Source: Rhodoplanes sp963712435 (GTDB lineage: Bacteria > Pseudomonadota > Alphaproteobacteria > Rhizobiales > Xanthobacteraceae). From it: a stretch of 64,000 bases of DNA. The DNA lies in assembly GCA_963712435.1 (NCBI GenBank), contig CAVQIB010000003.1:620001-684000 (forward strand). Direction: 5' to 3'. Made by a program: the position numbers and the translations under genes. The notes below the pieces were generated by a model that had not been told where the DNA came from, searched no databases, and saw only the letters and a program-made list of their open reading frames with translations. This document shows, piece by piece, positions 30,091 to 38,759 of the stretch. The first letter of the stretch is position 1. Every line of letters starts with the position of its first letter.

Positions 30091-31065
30091 ATCATGGCGC
30101 GCAGCTTCGCGCCGATGTCCTCGATCGGGTGCGCCGCCATCTTCGCGCGCATCGCCTTGAACGAGGTCTGGTTGACCTTGTTCTCCAGCATCCAGTCGCG
30201 CACGAACCGGCCCGCCTGGATGTCGTCGAGGATGCGCTTCATCTCCGCCTTGGTCTCCGGGGTGACCACGCGCGGGCCGGACTTGTACTCGCCGTATTCG
30301 GCGGTGTTGGAGATCGAGTAGTTCATGGTGGCGATGCCGCCCTCATAGATGAGGTCGACGATCAGCTTCACCTCGTGCACGCACTCGAAATAGGCCATTT
30401 CCGGCGAGTAGCCCGCCTCCACCAGCGTCTCGAAGCCCGCCTTCATCAGTTCGACCAGGCCGCCGCACAGCACCGACTGCTCGCCGAACAGGTCGGTCTC
30501 GCATTCCTCCCGGAACGTCGTCTCGATGATGCCGGCGCGCCCGCCGCCGATCGCCGAGCCGTAGGAGAGGCAGAGATCATGCGCATTGCCGGAGGCGTCG
30601 CGGTGGATCGCCATCAGTACCGGCACGCCGGCGCCGCGCTGATACTCCGCGCGCACGGTGTGGCCGGGCCCCTTGGGCGCGATCATCATCACGTCGAGGT
30701 CGGCGCGCGGCTCGATCAGGTTGAAGTGGATGTTGAGCCCGTGCGCGAACATCAGCGCCGCGCCCTGCTTCATGTTGGCCTGCAAGTGGTCGCGATAGAT
30801 GTCGCCCTGCAATTCGTCGGGCGTGAGCATCATCATGACGTCGGCCCACTTCGCGGCGTCGGCGACCTCCATCACGGCAAGCTTCTCGGCCTTGCGCCTT
30901 TTGCGCGCTCGCCGAGCCCTTGCGCAGCGCGACCGCGACATCCTTCACGCCGGAGTCGCGCAGGTTCAGCGCATGCGCGTGCCCCTGGCTGCCATAGCCG
31001 ACAATGACCACCTTCTTGCCCTTGATCAGGTTCACGTCGGCGTCGCGGTCGTAGTAAACGCGCAT
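30045..31065 (-). CDS. ilvC: Ketol-acid reductoisomerase (one frame break)
   Basis: NADPH-dependent second step of Ile/Val synthesis. ATG 31065 begins MRVYYDRDADVNLIKGKKV; the Rossmann motif is VVIVGYGSQGHAHALNLRDSG; then DVMMMLTPDELQGDIY and the class I C-terminal domain with GLVELMKAGFETLVEAGY and YSISNTAEYGEY. A break near 30896-30910 matches one extra C (expected SAQKAKAEKLAVME). The span of 1021 nt has remainder 1. The last codons are duplicated downstream in the tandem array. Confidence 0.94.
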
Positions 31066-31111
31066 GGATGTTCTCTCCTTGTCGAGCGCCGTGCGTGTAG
31101 CGTGGAAACGC

Positions 31112-31471
31112 TCAGTTGGAAACGGGGATTCCGAGCAGGGCGGCGAGCTTGGCCTGCACCGCGCCTAGGACCTCGCTGGGCAACCGGCCAGCGTAACTGA
31201 TCGGGCGGGCAACGGGATCTATGACCTTGATCTGATCGACGAGCACGACTCCGCTCAATTTTCCGCCCGGAGGCAAGCGGACCTCGAAGGGCCAATCGCG
31301 CGACTTGCGGGTGATCGGACATACGAGGAGAAGCGATGAGCACACATTGTAGTGTTTCGATGTGAGCACGACCGCCGGGCGCCGACCACCCTGCTCATGC
31401 CCGACCGGCTCCCCGAAATCGACCCAAAGCATGTCCCCGGCGTCAAGCGCCGCCGCTTCCTCGCCTGCCAC
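31112..31471 (-). CDS. MazF/PemK family toxin (endoribonuclease)
   Basis: A 119-residue protein of the PemK/MazF fold: AGDMLWVDFGEPVGHEQ and GRRPAVVLTSKHYNVCSSL, then LLVCPITRKSRDWPFEV, and GVVLVDQIKVIDPVAR. These match the conserved substrate-binding loops of MazF mRNA interferases. It overlaps the upstream antitoxin gene by 29 bp. The pair lies between ilvH and ilvC, on the same strand, so it may also be read from ilv transcripts. Cleavage specificity is unknown. Confidence 0.88.
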   Translation of the reverse strand: MAGEEAAALDAGDMLWVDFGEPVGHEQGGRRPAVVLTSKHYNVCSSLLLVCPITRKSRDWPFEVRLPPGGKLSGVVLVDQIKVIDPVARPISYAGRLPSEVLGAVQAKLAALLGIPVSN

Positions 31472-31793
31472 GCCTCTCCTCCCACTCGCGCTTAGCGGAT
31501 TCCCATTCCTCGTCGCTGGGAGCGATATCGCTCCAGTCGTCGTCGGGCCAGGGCGGCTCGACGGCGGACCAGTCTTCGAGCGGCGGCGGCTCCTGCCCCG
31601 GCTTGATCTGGGCGAGCAGGTCCTCGAGGCGGTAGTGCGGAATTTTCGGGCCGGGCGCGGTTTCGATCGTCAGCCGCGTGCCGTCCTTCGCGATCTCGAC
31701 GTCCTTGCCGGGCGCAAGGCTGAGTTCGTCCGCCAAATGCTTCGGCAGGCGTACGGCCAGGCTGTTGCCCCACTTGCTGATCTTGACCTTCAT
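31443..31793 (-). CDS. AbrB/MazE family antitoxin
   Basis: A 116-residue protein. The N-terminal AbrB/MazE DNA-binding domain reads MKVKISKWGNSLAVRLPKH, then LADELSLAPGKDVEIAKDG. The acidic Trp-rich tail (LEDWSAVEPPWPDDDW, IAPSDEEWESAKREWEER) is the usual toxin-neutralising part. ATG 31793 has GGAGGAGCG upstream. A perfect palindrome 18 bp before the start is the likely operator. Confidence 0.88.
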   Translation of the reverse strand: MKVKISKWGNSLAVRLPKHLADELSLAPGKDVEIAKDGTRLTIETAPGPKIPHYRLEDLLAQIKPGQEPPPLEDWSAVEPPWPDDDWSDIAPSDEEWESAKREWEERRGRRGSGGA

Positions 31794-31810
31794 GGCCCAA
31801 CGCTCCTCCT

Positions 31811-31829
31811 GGATATACAATGTATATCC
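31811..31829 (-). promoter_or_regulatory. Palindromic operator of the MazEF-type module
   Basis: GGATATACA, one central base, TGTATATCC: a perfect 9-bp inverted repeat ending 18 bp upstream of the antitoxin ATG. On the minus strand it covers a plausible -10 (TACATT), with TTGCTC 17 bp before it. MazE-type antitoxins autoregulate at such palindromes. Its AT content stands out from the surroundings. Confidence 0.7.
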
Positions 31830-31850
31830 GAGGCTGCCGGCGAGCAACCT

Positions 31851-32411
31851 TCACGCGGGGCGCGCCCCCATCCCCTCGGGCCCGCGGGCGATGGCGACGA
31901 CGCCGGTGCGCGACACCTCGACCAGTCCGAGCGGGATCATCAGGCTCACGAACTTGTCGATCTTGTCGGTCGCGCCGGTGATCTCGAACACGAAGCTCTC
32001 GATCGTGGCGTCGATCACGCGGGCGCGGAAGGCGTCGGCGAGCCGCAGCGCCTCGATGCGCTCGTCGCCTTTGCCGCGCACCTTCACCATTGCGAGTTCG
32101 CGCTGGATCGCGCTGCCGGCCTCGGTCATGTCGACCACGCGGTGGATCGGGACGAGACGGTCGAGCTGGTTCTTGATCTGCTCGATCACCATCCGCGTGC
32201 CGGTGGTGACGATGGTGATGCGCGAGAGATGCTTCTCGTGCTCGGTCTCCGACACGGTGAGGCTTTCGATGTTGTAGCCGCGCCCGGAGAACAGGCCGAT
32301 CACGCGCGCGAGCACGCCTGGCTCGTTGTCGACGAGGACGCACAGCGTGCGCGTTTCGATCGGCTCGACAAAAGTCGCCGCGGGATAATGGGTGGCGGTG
32401 GCGGTGTTCAC
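31851..32411 (-). CDS. ilvH: Acetolactate synthase small (regulatory) subunit
   Basis: ACT-domain subunit that binds valine and activates the large subunit. It has TLCVLVDNEPGVLARVIGLF, SGRGYNIESLTVSETE, and the C-terminal ALRLADAFRARVIDATIES with VFEITG. It has 186 residues and is intact. A 180-bp gap with an inverted repeat separates it from ilvB upstream. Downstream the MazEF module precedes ilvC. Confidence 0.94.
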   Translation of the reverse strand: MNTATATHYPAATFVEPIETRTLCVLVDNEPGVLARVIGLFSGRGYNIESLTVSETEHEKHLSRITIVTTGTRMVIEQIKNQLDRLVPIHRVVDMTEAGSAIQRELAMVKVRGKGDERIEALRLADAFRARVIDATIESFVFEITGATDKIDKFVSLMIPLGLVEVSRTGVVAIARGPEGMGARPA

Positions 32412-32472
32412 ATTCTTTACTTCCCGTTTGCCTCAACCGAACGAACTGCGCCGCATCTGTTCTCGTCATCAT

Positions 32473-32555
32473 CCGCGCAAGCGGAGACCCAGTCATCGCG
32501 GCGTGGCTGCCTGAATTCGGATCGCTGGAGCTTACTGGATGCTCCGCTTGCGCGG
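32473..32555. repeat. Inverted repeat between ilvB and ilvH
   Basis: CCGCGCAAGCGGA (32473-32485) and TCCGCTTGCGCGG (32543-32555) are exact reverse complements 57 bp apart. The outer flanks (ATCAT and GCATGAT) extend the symmetry. It resembles intergenic repeat elements of Bradyrhizobium relatives and could fold in the ilvBH transcript. Confidence 0.6.
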
Positions 32556-32590
32556 AGCATGATTAACCGCCGCTAGAAATAGGCCTTGCG

Positions 32591-34352
32591 TCACACCATC
32601 ATCTTGCCTTCCTCGGTGATCGCGTCCTCGATGCTCTCGCCGGAATCGCCGAGCAGCATCTCGTTATGCGCGCGGCCGGACGGGATCATGGGGAAGCAGT
32701 TTTCCGCCTGATCGACGACGCAGTCGAAGATCACCGGGTGAGGCGTCGCGATCATCTCGCGGATGGCGTCGTCGAGCTCGCCCGGCTTGGTGCAGCGGAT
32801 GCCGACCGCGTGATAGGCCTCGGCGAGCTTGACGAAGTCGGGCAGCGCCTCGGTATAGCTCGAGGAGTAGCGGCCGCCATGCAGCAGTTCCTGCCACTGG
32901 CGCACCATGCCCATATACTGGTTGTTGAGGATGAAGATCTTGATCGGCAGGCGGTGCTGCACCGCCGTCGACATTTCCTGCATGGTCATGAGCACCGACG
33001 CCTCGCCGGCGATATCGATGACGAGCGAATCCGGATGCGCGAGCTGCACCCCGACCGCGGCCGGCAGGCCGTAGCCCATGGTGCCGAGCCCGCCCGAGGT
33101 CATCCACCGGTTCGGCTCCTGGAAGCCGTAGAACTGCGCCGCCCACATCTGATGCTGGCCGACCTCGGTCGTGATGAACACGTCGCGGTCCTTGGTCAGT
33201 TCGTAGAGCCGCTGGATCGCATATTGCGGCTTGATCACGTCGTTCGAGAACCGGTAGCTCAGGCACTTGCGACCGCGCCACTGATCGATCTGCTTCCACC
33301 AGGCCTTGAGCGCGGCCCGGTCCGGATTCGGCCGAACGCGCGCGCCATTCCCGCAGCATATCGCCGAGCACGCTTCCGCAATCGCCGACAATGCCGAGAT
33401 CGACCTTGACGTTCTTGTTGATCGAGGACGGGTCGATATCGACGTGGATCTTGCGCGATCCCGGCGAGAATGCATCGAGCCGCCCCGTGATGCGATCGTC
33501 GAAGCGCGCGCCGATGCAGATCATCAGGTCGCAGTCGTGCATCGCGAAATTGGCCTCGTAGGTGCCGTGCATGCCGAGCATGCCGAGCCATTGCGGGTCG
33601 GCCGCGGGATAGGCGCCGAGCCCCATCAGCGTCGACGTGATCGGGAAACCGGTCGCACGGACCAGTTCGCGCAGCAGCTCGCAGGCCTGCCGGCCGGAAT
33701 TGACCACGCCGCCGCCGGTGTAGAACACCGGCCGCTTCGCCGTTCGCATCAGCTCGACCGCGGCGTTGATCTTGTCGGCGTCGCCCTTGAGCTTCGGCTG
33801 ATAACCCTTGTGCTGGAATTCGTTCGGCCGCGCGTAAAGGCCGGTCGCGAACTGCACGTCCTTGGGGATGTCGACCACGACCGGTCCGGGCCGGCCGCTC
33901 GCGGCGATGTAGAAGGCCTCGTGCAGCACGCGCGGCAGGTCGGCGATGTCCTTCACAAGGGAATTGTATTTGGTGCAGGGCCGGGTGATGCCGACGGTGT
34001 CGCATTCCTGGAATGCGTCATTGCCGATGAGATGGGTGGGCACCTGCCCGGTGATGCACACGACAGGAATGGAATCGCACAGCGCATCGGTGAGGCCGGT
34101 GACCGCGTTGGTCGCCCCCGGTCCCGAGGTCACCAGCACGCAGCCGACCTTGCCGGTCGAGCGCGCATAGCCTTCGGCGGCATGGACCGCCCCCTGTTCG
34201 TGGCGCACCAGAACATGGCGGACGCCATCCTGTTGGAACAGCGCGTCGTAGATCGGCAGCACGGCCCCGCCGGGATAGCCGAAGATATGCCGGACCCCCT
34301 GGTCCTTCAGGGTCTCGACCACCATCTCGGCGCCGGTCATTTCTCTTGCCAT
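32591..34352 (-). CDS. ilvB: Acetolactate synthase large (catalytic) subunit (one frame break)
   Basis: ThDP-dependent enzyme condensing pyruvate with pyruvate or 2-ketobutyrate. ATG 34352 starts MAREMTGAEMVVETLKDQG. It has the ThDP glutamate in VRHEQGAVHAAEGYARS, the FAD-domain region IGARFDDRITGRLDAF, and the ThDP-metal motif near DIAGEASVLMTMQE with LNNQYMGMVRQWQ. The frame changes near 33320-33350; the span of 1762 nt has remainder 1, as one insertion predicts. A leader peptide and attenuator lie upstream. Confidence 0.95.
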
Positions 34353-34392
34353 TGTCTCACTCCGTCTGTTCGCCGTGCCGTGTTCCTCGAAT

Positions 34393-34416
34393 AAAAAAGG
34401 GGCCTGAGAGAGCCCC
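34393..34416 (-). terminator. ilvB attenuator terminator
   Basis: On the minus strand GGGGC (34416-34412) pairs with GCCCC (34403-34399), then six U (34398-34393), 40 bp before the ilvB ATG. A competing stem (GGTGCGC at 34463-34469 with GCGCACC at 34424-34430) lies between it and the leader peptide, the layout expected for transcription attenuation. Confidence 0.7.
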
Positions 34417-34444
34417 CTGTGCAGCGCACCATCCAAGCGGATCG

Positions 34445-34519
34445 TCAGGACGACCCGCCGGCGGTGCGCCTCCGTACGACCACGCTCGCAATAAAATTTC
34501 GCATGACGCGCGCTTCCAT
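34445..34519 (-). CDS. ilvB leader peptide
   Basis: A 24-codon frame, MEARVMRNFIASVVVRRR then TAGGSS. The run Ile-Ala-Ser-Val-Val-Val gives the Ile and Val codons used to sense the end products. A second ATG at 34504 is an alternative start (MRNFIASVVV). It is followed by the hairpin pair and terminator just before ilvB. It regulates by ribosome position, and the peptide itself needs no function. Confidence 0.7.
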   Translation of the reverse strand: MEARVMRNFIASVVVRRRTAGGSS

Positions 34520-34672
34520 AGTAAAAGTTGCGCTCTTATAGATATCCGCTGCAATGCGGTCAACTCGTAACAACACCAACGCGCGACCCGCGATCGGCCG
34601 TCGCTTCTAATCATATGGGCCAAAGGGCCGCCGATCCTATAACAGCCCCGTAAACTGCCGTAACATAGACTA

Positions 34673-35506
34673 ATGACCGACGGACTGAAGACCGAGCGCG
34701 CGAGCGCGCCGCCTGCCCCGAAGGCGCGGCTGACGGCGCGAGCCCTGCTGCTCGGCGAACGCATCGATACGGCCGGACTCGAACGCAGCGACGTCATTTC
34801 CACGATCCCGCTCGCCTTCCGGGTCGGCGCCGGCGGCTATGCCGTGCTGTTCCGCTTCGGGGTCGCCGTGCTGGTCGGGCTGTCGCCGGTCGAAGAAGAC
34901 GAAGTCGTGCGCGGACTTTCCGCCCGCATCGTCGGTCCGTTCGCGCGCATCGAGGACGAAGCCGCGGTGATCGAGATCGCGCCCGACCGCGAGGAACATA
35001 TCGCGCCGGGCGGCCCCGTCATCGTGCGGGAGCTCTCCGCGCCGCGGCTCCTCGTCATCGCCGACGCGCTCGCCAAGAACGTGGCGCTCGCCCGCGACGA
35101 GCGGGAGGTGAGCAAAGTGATCGAGGTGGTCGAGCCGTTCGCGGCCGAGCTTGCCCGCACCGGCAATTCGCCCTCCAATCGCCGGCAGCTCCTGCGCACG
35201 ATCGGACAGGCGCTGCTCGTGCATCACCGCATGTCGGGCCGCGTCCAGGTGGAAGAGAAGCCCGACATCCTGTGGGACGAGCCGGAGTTCGAGCGGCTCT
35301 ATGCGCGGCTCGAGGACGAATACGAGCTGAAGGAGCGGGCGGCCGGGCTCGCGCGCAAGCTCCGCGTGATCGACGAGACCGCCCGCGCGCTGACCGACAT
35401 CATGGACACGACCCGCAGCGTGCGGCTCGAGGCCGCCATCGTCGCGCTGATCGTGGTCGAGGTGCTGGTCACGTTCTATCAGCTCTTCAAGGGCGTGTTC
35501 TGGTAG
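34673..35506 (+). CDS. RMD1/YagE family (DUF155) membrane-anchored protein
   Basis: A 277-residue protein. The core (FRVGAGGYAVLFRFGVAVLVGL, EVVRGLSARIVGPF, LLVIADALAKNVALARDE) matches DUF155. The charged LWDEPEFERLYARLEDEYEL segment precedes a single C-terminal helix (IVALIVVEVLVTFYQLFKG). Eukaryotic relatives RMD1 and RMND1 are mitochondrial inner-membrane proteins supporting translation, but the bacterial role is unknown. It is divergent from ilvB. Confidence 0.78.
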   Translation: MTDGLKTERASAPPAPKARLTARALLLGERIDTAGLERSDVISTIPLAFRVGAGGYAVLFRFGVAVLVGLSPVEEDEVVRGLSARIVGPFARIEDEAAVIEIAPDREEHIAPGGPVIVRELSAPRLLVIADALAKNVALARDEREVSKVIEVVEPFAAELARTGNSPSNRRQLLRTIGQALLVHHRMSGRVQVEEKPDILWDEPEFERLYARLEDEYELKERAAGLARKLRVIDETARALTDIMDTTRSVRLEAAIVALIVVEVLVTFYQLFKGVFW

Positions 35507-35830
35507 TGCGACGCCGACCAAGACAGCGGCGCAGGCTCGGGTAGGCGCATAGCTTAAGGCTGGCGCAATGCCCCCTCCACCATGCTGCGCATGGTCCCCC
35601 TCCCCCGCTGCGCGGGGGAGGATGAATTCAGGGTCGTTTGCCGAAGCAAGATCAGGCCCGTTCGCTCAAGCAAAGACGTGGGCACGCCCACTCATCCTTC
35701 CCCGTGAAACGGGGGAGTCCTTTCTCGTGAAACGGGGGAGTCCTTCCCCGTGAAACGGGGGGGACCGCCCACCGCAGGCAAGCTTGCGCAGCTGCACAGG
35801 CTTGGCTGCGTCAGCGGTGGAGGGCGCGGG
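35507..35830. other. Intergenic region with short tandem repeat
   Basis: No gene is supported. A palindromic CCCCCTCCCCCGCTGCGCGGGGGAG lies near 35595-35622. At about 35697-35762 a unit like CCTTCCCCGTGAAACGGGGG occurs three times with slight variation, each unit itself a small palindrome. This is repetitive filler between convergent genes. Confidence 0.6.
35697..35762. repeat. Three-copy tandem repeat, about 23 bp unit
   Basis: CCCCGTGAAACGGGGGAGT, then CTCGTGAAACGGGGGAGT, then CCCCGTGAAACGGGGG. Each copy can fold as a CCCCGT/ACGGGG hairpin. It follows the 3' end of the DUF155 gene and precedes the miaA 3' end. Confidence 0.7.
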
Positions 35831-36829
35831 CTATCTCACGCAAGCGAACGCCTCGCGCAACCAGTCCAAAGCCCGTTCCGGCGCGGCCTGCGGCCAGTCG
35901 GCGAGCTGGTGGCGGAACCAGGTGAACTGGCGCTTGGCGTAATGCCGGGTGTCCTGCCTCGCCTTCTCCGCGGCCTCGACGAGCGAGATGTCGCCCGCGA
36001 GATGCCGGATCAGCCAGGGCACGCCATGCGCCTTCATCGCGGGCAGCAGCGGATCGAGCCCGCGCCCGGCGAGCGCCCGCACCTCGTCGAGCGCGCCTTG
36101 CCCGAGCATGCGGTCGAACCGCGCATCGATGCGGGCATAGAGCGCAGCGCGATCCGGCGCGAGGAAGAGCTTCACGACACGCCCGCCGGCGAGCAGCGGT
36201 TGCATGCCCTCGCGATGCCATTGCGCCAGTGGGCGGCCGGTCGCCTCGAAAACCTCCAGCGCGCGGGCGATGCGCACGCGATCGCGTGGAGACAGTCGCG
36301 CCGCGCCGTCCGGATCGCGCTGCGCGAGTTCCGCATGCAGGGCTTCGGGCCCCTGCGCGGCGAGCCTTGCCCGTATCGCGTCGCGGGTCTCGGCCGGGAT
36401 TGGCGGCACGGCGGACAGGCCTTGCGTCAGCGCCTTGAAGTAGAGCCCCGTCCCGCCGACGAAGATCGGCGCGCGCCCAAGCTGCTGCGCCTCGGCGAGC
36501 GCTGCGCCCGCATCGCGCACATAGTGCCCCGCCGAGTAGTTCACCGCCGCATCGACATGCCCATAGAGCCGGTGCGGTGCGCGCCCCTCCTCCAAGGGCG
36601 TGGGCCGCGCGGTGATGATGCGCAGGTCGCGATACACCTGCATGGCGTCGGCGTTGACGACGAGGCCGCCGATCTCGTCGGCGAGCGCAAGCGCCAGCGC
36701 CGACTTGCCGCTCGCGGTGGGCCCGGCGATCAGGATGGCCTGGACAGCGCCGGCGCCGGCATCTTTCAAGGCCGTTTCCGCATCCGGCGATCCTTGGTAA
36801 GACGCTGGGGATGAAAGCATCGTCGTCAC
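35831..36829 (-). CDS. miaA: tRNA dimethylallyltransferase MiaA
   Basis: Transfers dimethylallyl to A37 of UNN-reading tRNAs. The P-loop is LIAGPTASGKSALALALA, followed by VVNADAMQVYRDLRIIT, FVGGTGLYFKALTQGL and the C-terminal RQDTRHYAKRQFTWFRHQ. All are family signatures. The likely start is GTG 36829 (or ATG 36820), which makes its 5' end overlap the start of the divergent caspase gene by up to 19 bp. The substrate is made by the Idi pathway at the left of the window. Confidence 0.93.
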   Translation of the reverse strand: MTTMLSSPASYQGSPDAETALKDAGAGAVQAILIAGPTASGKSALALALADEIGGLVVNADAMQVYRDLRIITARPTPLEEGRAPHRLYGHVDAAVNYSAGHYVRDAGAALAEAQQLGRAPIFVGGTGLYFKALTQGLSAVPPIPAETRDAIRARLAAQGPEALHAELAQRDPDGAARLSPRDRVRIARALEVFEATGRPLAQWHREGMQPLLAGGRVVKLFLAPDRAALYARIDARFDRMLGQGALDEVRALAGRGLDPLLPAMKAHGVPWLIRHLAGDISLVEAAEKARQDTRHYAKRQFTWFRHQLADWPQAAPERALDWLREAFACVR

Positions 36830-38409
36830 GATCCTGGTCGCTGCGGCAGGCGGGCGTGCTGTCCGGTCGCCTGCTCGCCGCCGTCGTCTGCTGCTGGTGT
36901 CTGCTGGCCGGCGCGGCGGCCGCGAAGCGCCTCGCGCTCGTCGTCGGCATTGACGCCTACCAGAACCAGCCGCCGCTCGCGAGAGCGGTGAGCGACGCGC
37001 GCGCCGTCACCGCCGCGCTCGGCGACCTCGGCTTCACCGTCGTCACCGGCGAAAACGTCACGCGGCGCGAGATGAACCGCAAGCTCGCCGACCTGGAAGG
37101 GCTCATCAGCCCGGGCGACACGGTGTTCTTCTTCTTCGCCGGCCACGGCGTCGCGCTCGGCCCGGACAATATTCTCCTCGCGGCGGACATGCCGAAACCC
37201 GGACCCGGCGAAGACGGCCTCGTTCGCGACGAGGGGTTCTCGGTCGACAACATCATTCGGCGCATCCAGGGCCGCGGGGCGCTGACCTCGTTCTTCGTGC
37301 TCGACGCCTGCCGCGACAACCCGTTCGAAGCGACCGGCACGCGCAATATCGGCGGGACGCGCGGGCTCACGCGCACGGAAGCGCCGCGCGGCGTCTTCAT
37401 TCTTTACTCGGCCGGCATCGGGCAGACCGCGCTCGACACGCTGCGGCCGGACGATCCCGATCCGAACTCGGTGTTCACCCGCAAGCTCGTGCCGCTGCTC
37501 CGCGCCCCGGGCCTCAGCCATGTGCTGCTCGCCAAGCGCGTTCAGCAGGAGGTGGATGCGCTCGCCGCGACCGTGCGGCACGCGCAACAGCCGGCCTATT
37601 ACGACCAGATCGTCGGCGAGTTCGTGCTCCGCGGCGCCCCCGACGCGGAGGCGGCGCGCAAGGAACCGGTCGCGCCGGCCGCCAACCTTGCTCCAGCGCC
37701 GGCGCAAGCGCCCGAGCAGGGGCCGAAGCGGAACGGCTCGGGCGCGACCGCGGCGCTCGACCCGCGCGGCGACGCCGAACAGCCGCCCAGAACGGTCGCG
37801 CCGCCCGCACAGCCCTGCCCCGACCGCTTTTCCGCCTGGAAGGCCTGGGCGGATGAACTCACCTGCTACTGCGCCCCGGCGCAAATGGGCGGCTCGGTTT
37901 GGGGCAGCGGGATCTATACGCACAATTCCTCGGTCTGTGCGGCGGCCAAGCATGCCGGCGTGGTCGCCGGAACCGGCGGCGTGGTGCGCCTGCGCGCCGC
38001 GCCCGGTCAGCCGCGCTACGCGGGGTCCTTGCGGCACGGCGTCATGACGGCGGACTGGGGCCGGTTCGACGGAAGCTTCCTGTTCACGAGCGCGGTGGTC
38101 GCGGGCCGCGAATCCGGCGCAGAAACGAGTTGTCCGGCCAATGTCACCGCGCTGCGCGGGAGCAAGCAGGGCCTCACCTGTCAGTGCCCGCCGCGGCAGA
38201 TGACCGGCCAGGTGTGGGGCTCGGGCATCTACACCGACAACTCCGCGCCGTGCCTTGCCGCCGTTCATGCCGGCATCATCGGCGCAAGCGGCGGGGAGGT
38301 GACGCTCGTTCCCCTGCCCGGCCGCGCGAACTATACCGGCTCGACTAAGAACGGCATCTCGAGCTCTTCCTATGGCCGCTGGCACGGCAGCTTCCGCTTC
38401 GTGCGTTAG
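36811..38409 (+). CDS. Secreted caspase-like peptidase with two LCCL domains
   Basis: A 532-residue exported protein. A signal peptide (LLAAVVCCWCLLAGAAAA) precedes a C14 caspase domain: RLALVVGIDAYQNQPPL, catalytic His112 in FFFAGHGVAL and Cys167 in FFVLDACRDNPF. A Pro/Ala linker (residues about 280-335) leads to two LCCL-type repeats (about 336-430 and 439-532), each with CYC or CQC near the start, VWGSGIYT(H/D)NS, a cysteine and (K/V)HAG. The pair of catalytic residues is intact. The role is unknown; location is probably periplasmic or surface. Confidence 0.82.
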   Translation: MKASSSRSWSLRQAGVLSGRLLAAVVCCWCLLAGAAAAKRLALVVGIDAYQNQPPLARAVSDARAVTAALGDLGFTVVTGENVTRREMNRKLADLEGLISPGDTVFFFFAGHGVALGPDNILLAADMPKPGPGEDGLVRDEGFSVDNIIRRIQGRGALTSFFVLDACRDNPFEATGTRNIGGTRGLTRTEAPRGVFILYSAGIGQTALDTLRPDDPDPNSVFTRKLVPLLRAPGLSHVLLAKRVQQEVDALAATVRHAQQPAYYDQIVGEFVLRGAPDAEAARKEPVAPAANLAPAPAQAPEQGPKRNGSGATAALDPRGDAEQPPRTVAPPAQPCPDRFSAWKAWADELTCYCAPAQMGGSVWGSGIYTHNSSVCAAAKHAGVVAGTGGVVRLRAAPGQPRYAGSLRHGVMTADWGRFDGSFLFTSAVVAGRESGAETSCPANVTALRGSKQGLTCQCPPRQMTGQVWGSGIYTDNSAPCLAAVHAGIIGASGGEVTLVPLPGRANYTGSTKNGISSSSYGRWHGSFRFVR

Positions 38410-38555
38410 GCGTACGCCGCGAAGCCGGTGAATGAACCGAAGCCGGCGTGAGTCACATACCGCGCCGGACCATCGCGCCTGCTTCATCCGCTGCGGCGTT
38501 CCACCTGCGGATCGCTGCGTTGCATCCGGCGGCGCAGTGGGCCTAGACTGGCCCT

Positions 38556-38753
38556 ATGAAACAGCAAATCATCTGTCGCGACCCGGAAATCATGGGCGGT
38601 GCGCCGGTGTTTTGCGGCACCCGCGTTCCCGTGCAAACTCTGTTGGATTACTTGGAAGCCGGCGACTCGATCGACGAATTTCTCAAAGGCTTCCCGTCGG
38701 TGACCCGCGCGCAGGTGATCGCGTTCCTGAACGAAGCGAAAGCGAGTCAATAA
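38556..38753 (+). CDS. DUF433 domain protein (VapB-like antitoxin), orphan
   Basis: A 65-residue DUF433 protein: IICRDPEIMGGAPVFCGTRVP, then VQTLLDYLEAGDSIDEFL and FPSVTRAQVIAFL. This small HTH family is usually the antitoxin next to a DUF5615 PIN-like toxin. Here no such toxin follows; a convergent unrelated gene begins six bases away. It may be a leftover of a lost module at the edge of the low-GC islet. Confidence 0.82.
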   Translation: MKQQIICRDPEIMGGAPVFCGTRVPVQTLLDYLEAGDSIDEFLKGFPSVTRAQVIAFLNEAKASQ

Positions 38754-38759
38754 GTTACA

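Noticed and set aside
35697..35762. Possible CRISPR-like array
   Set aside because: The three units are directly contiguous with no spacers, and each is a small hairpin, so it is a simple tandem repeat.
36826..38487. Minus-strand open frame of 553 codons over the caspase gene
   Set aside because: The plus strand has a signal peptide, catalytic motifs and LCCL repeats; the antisense frame has none.
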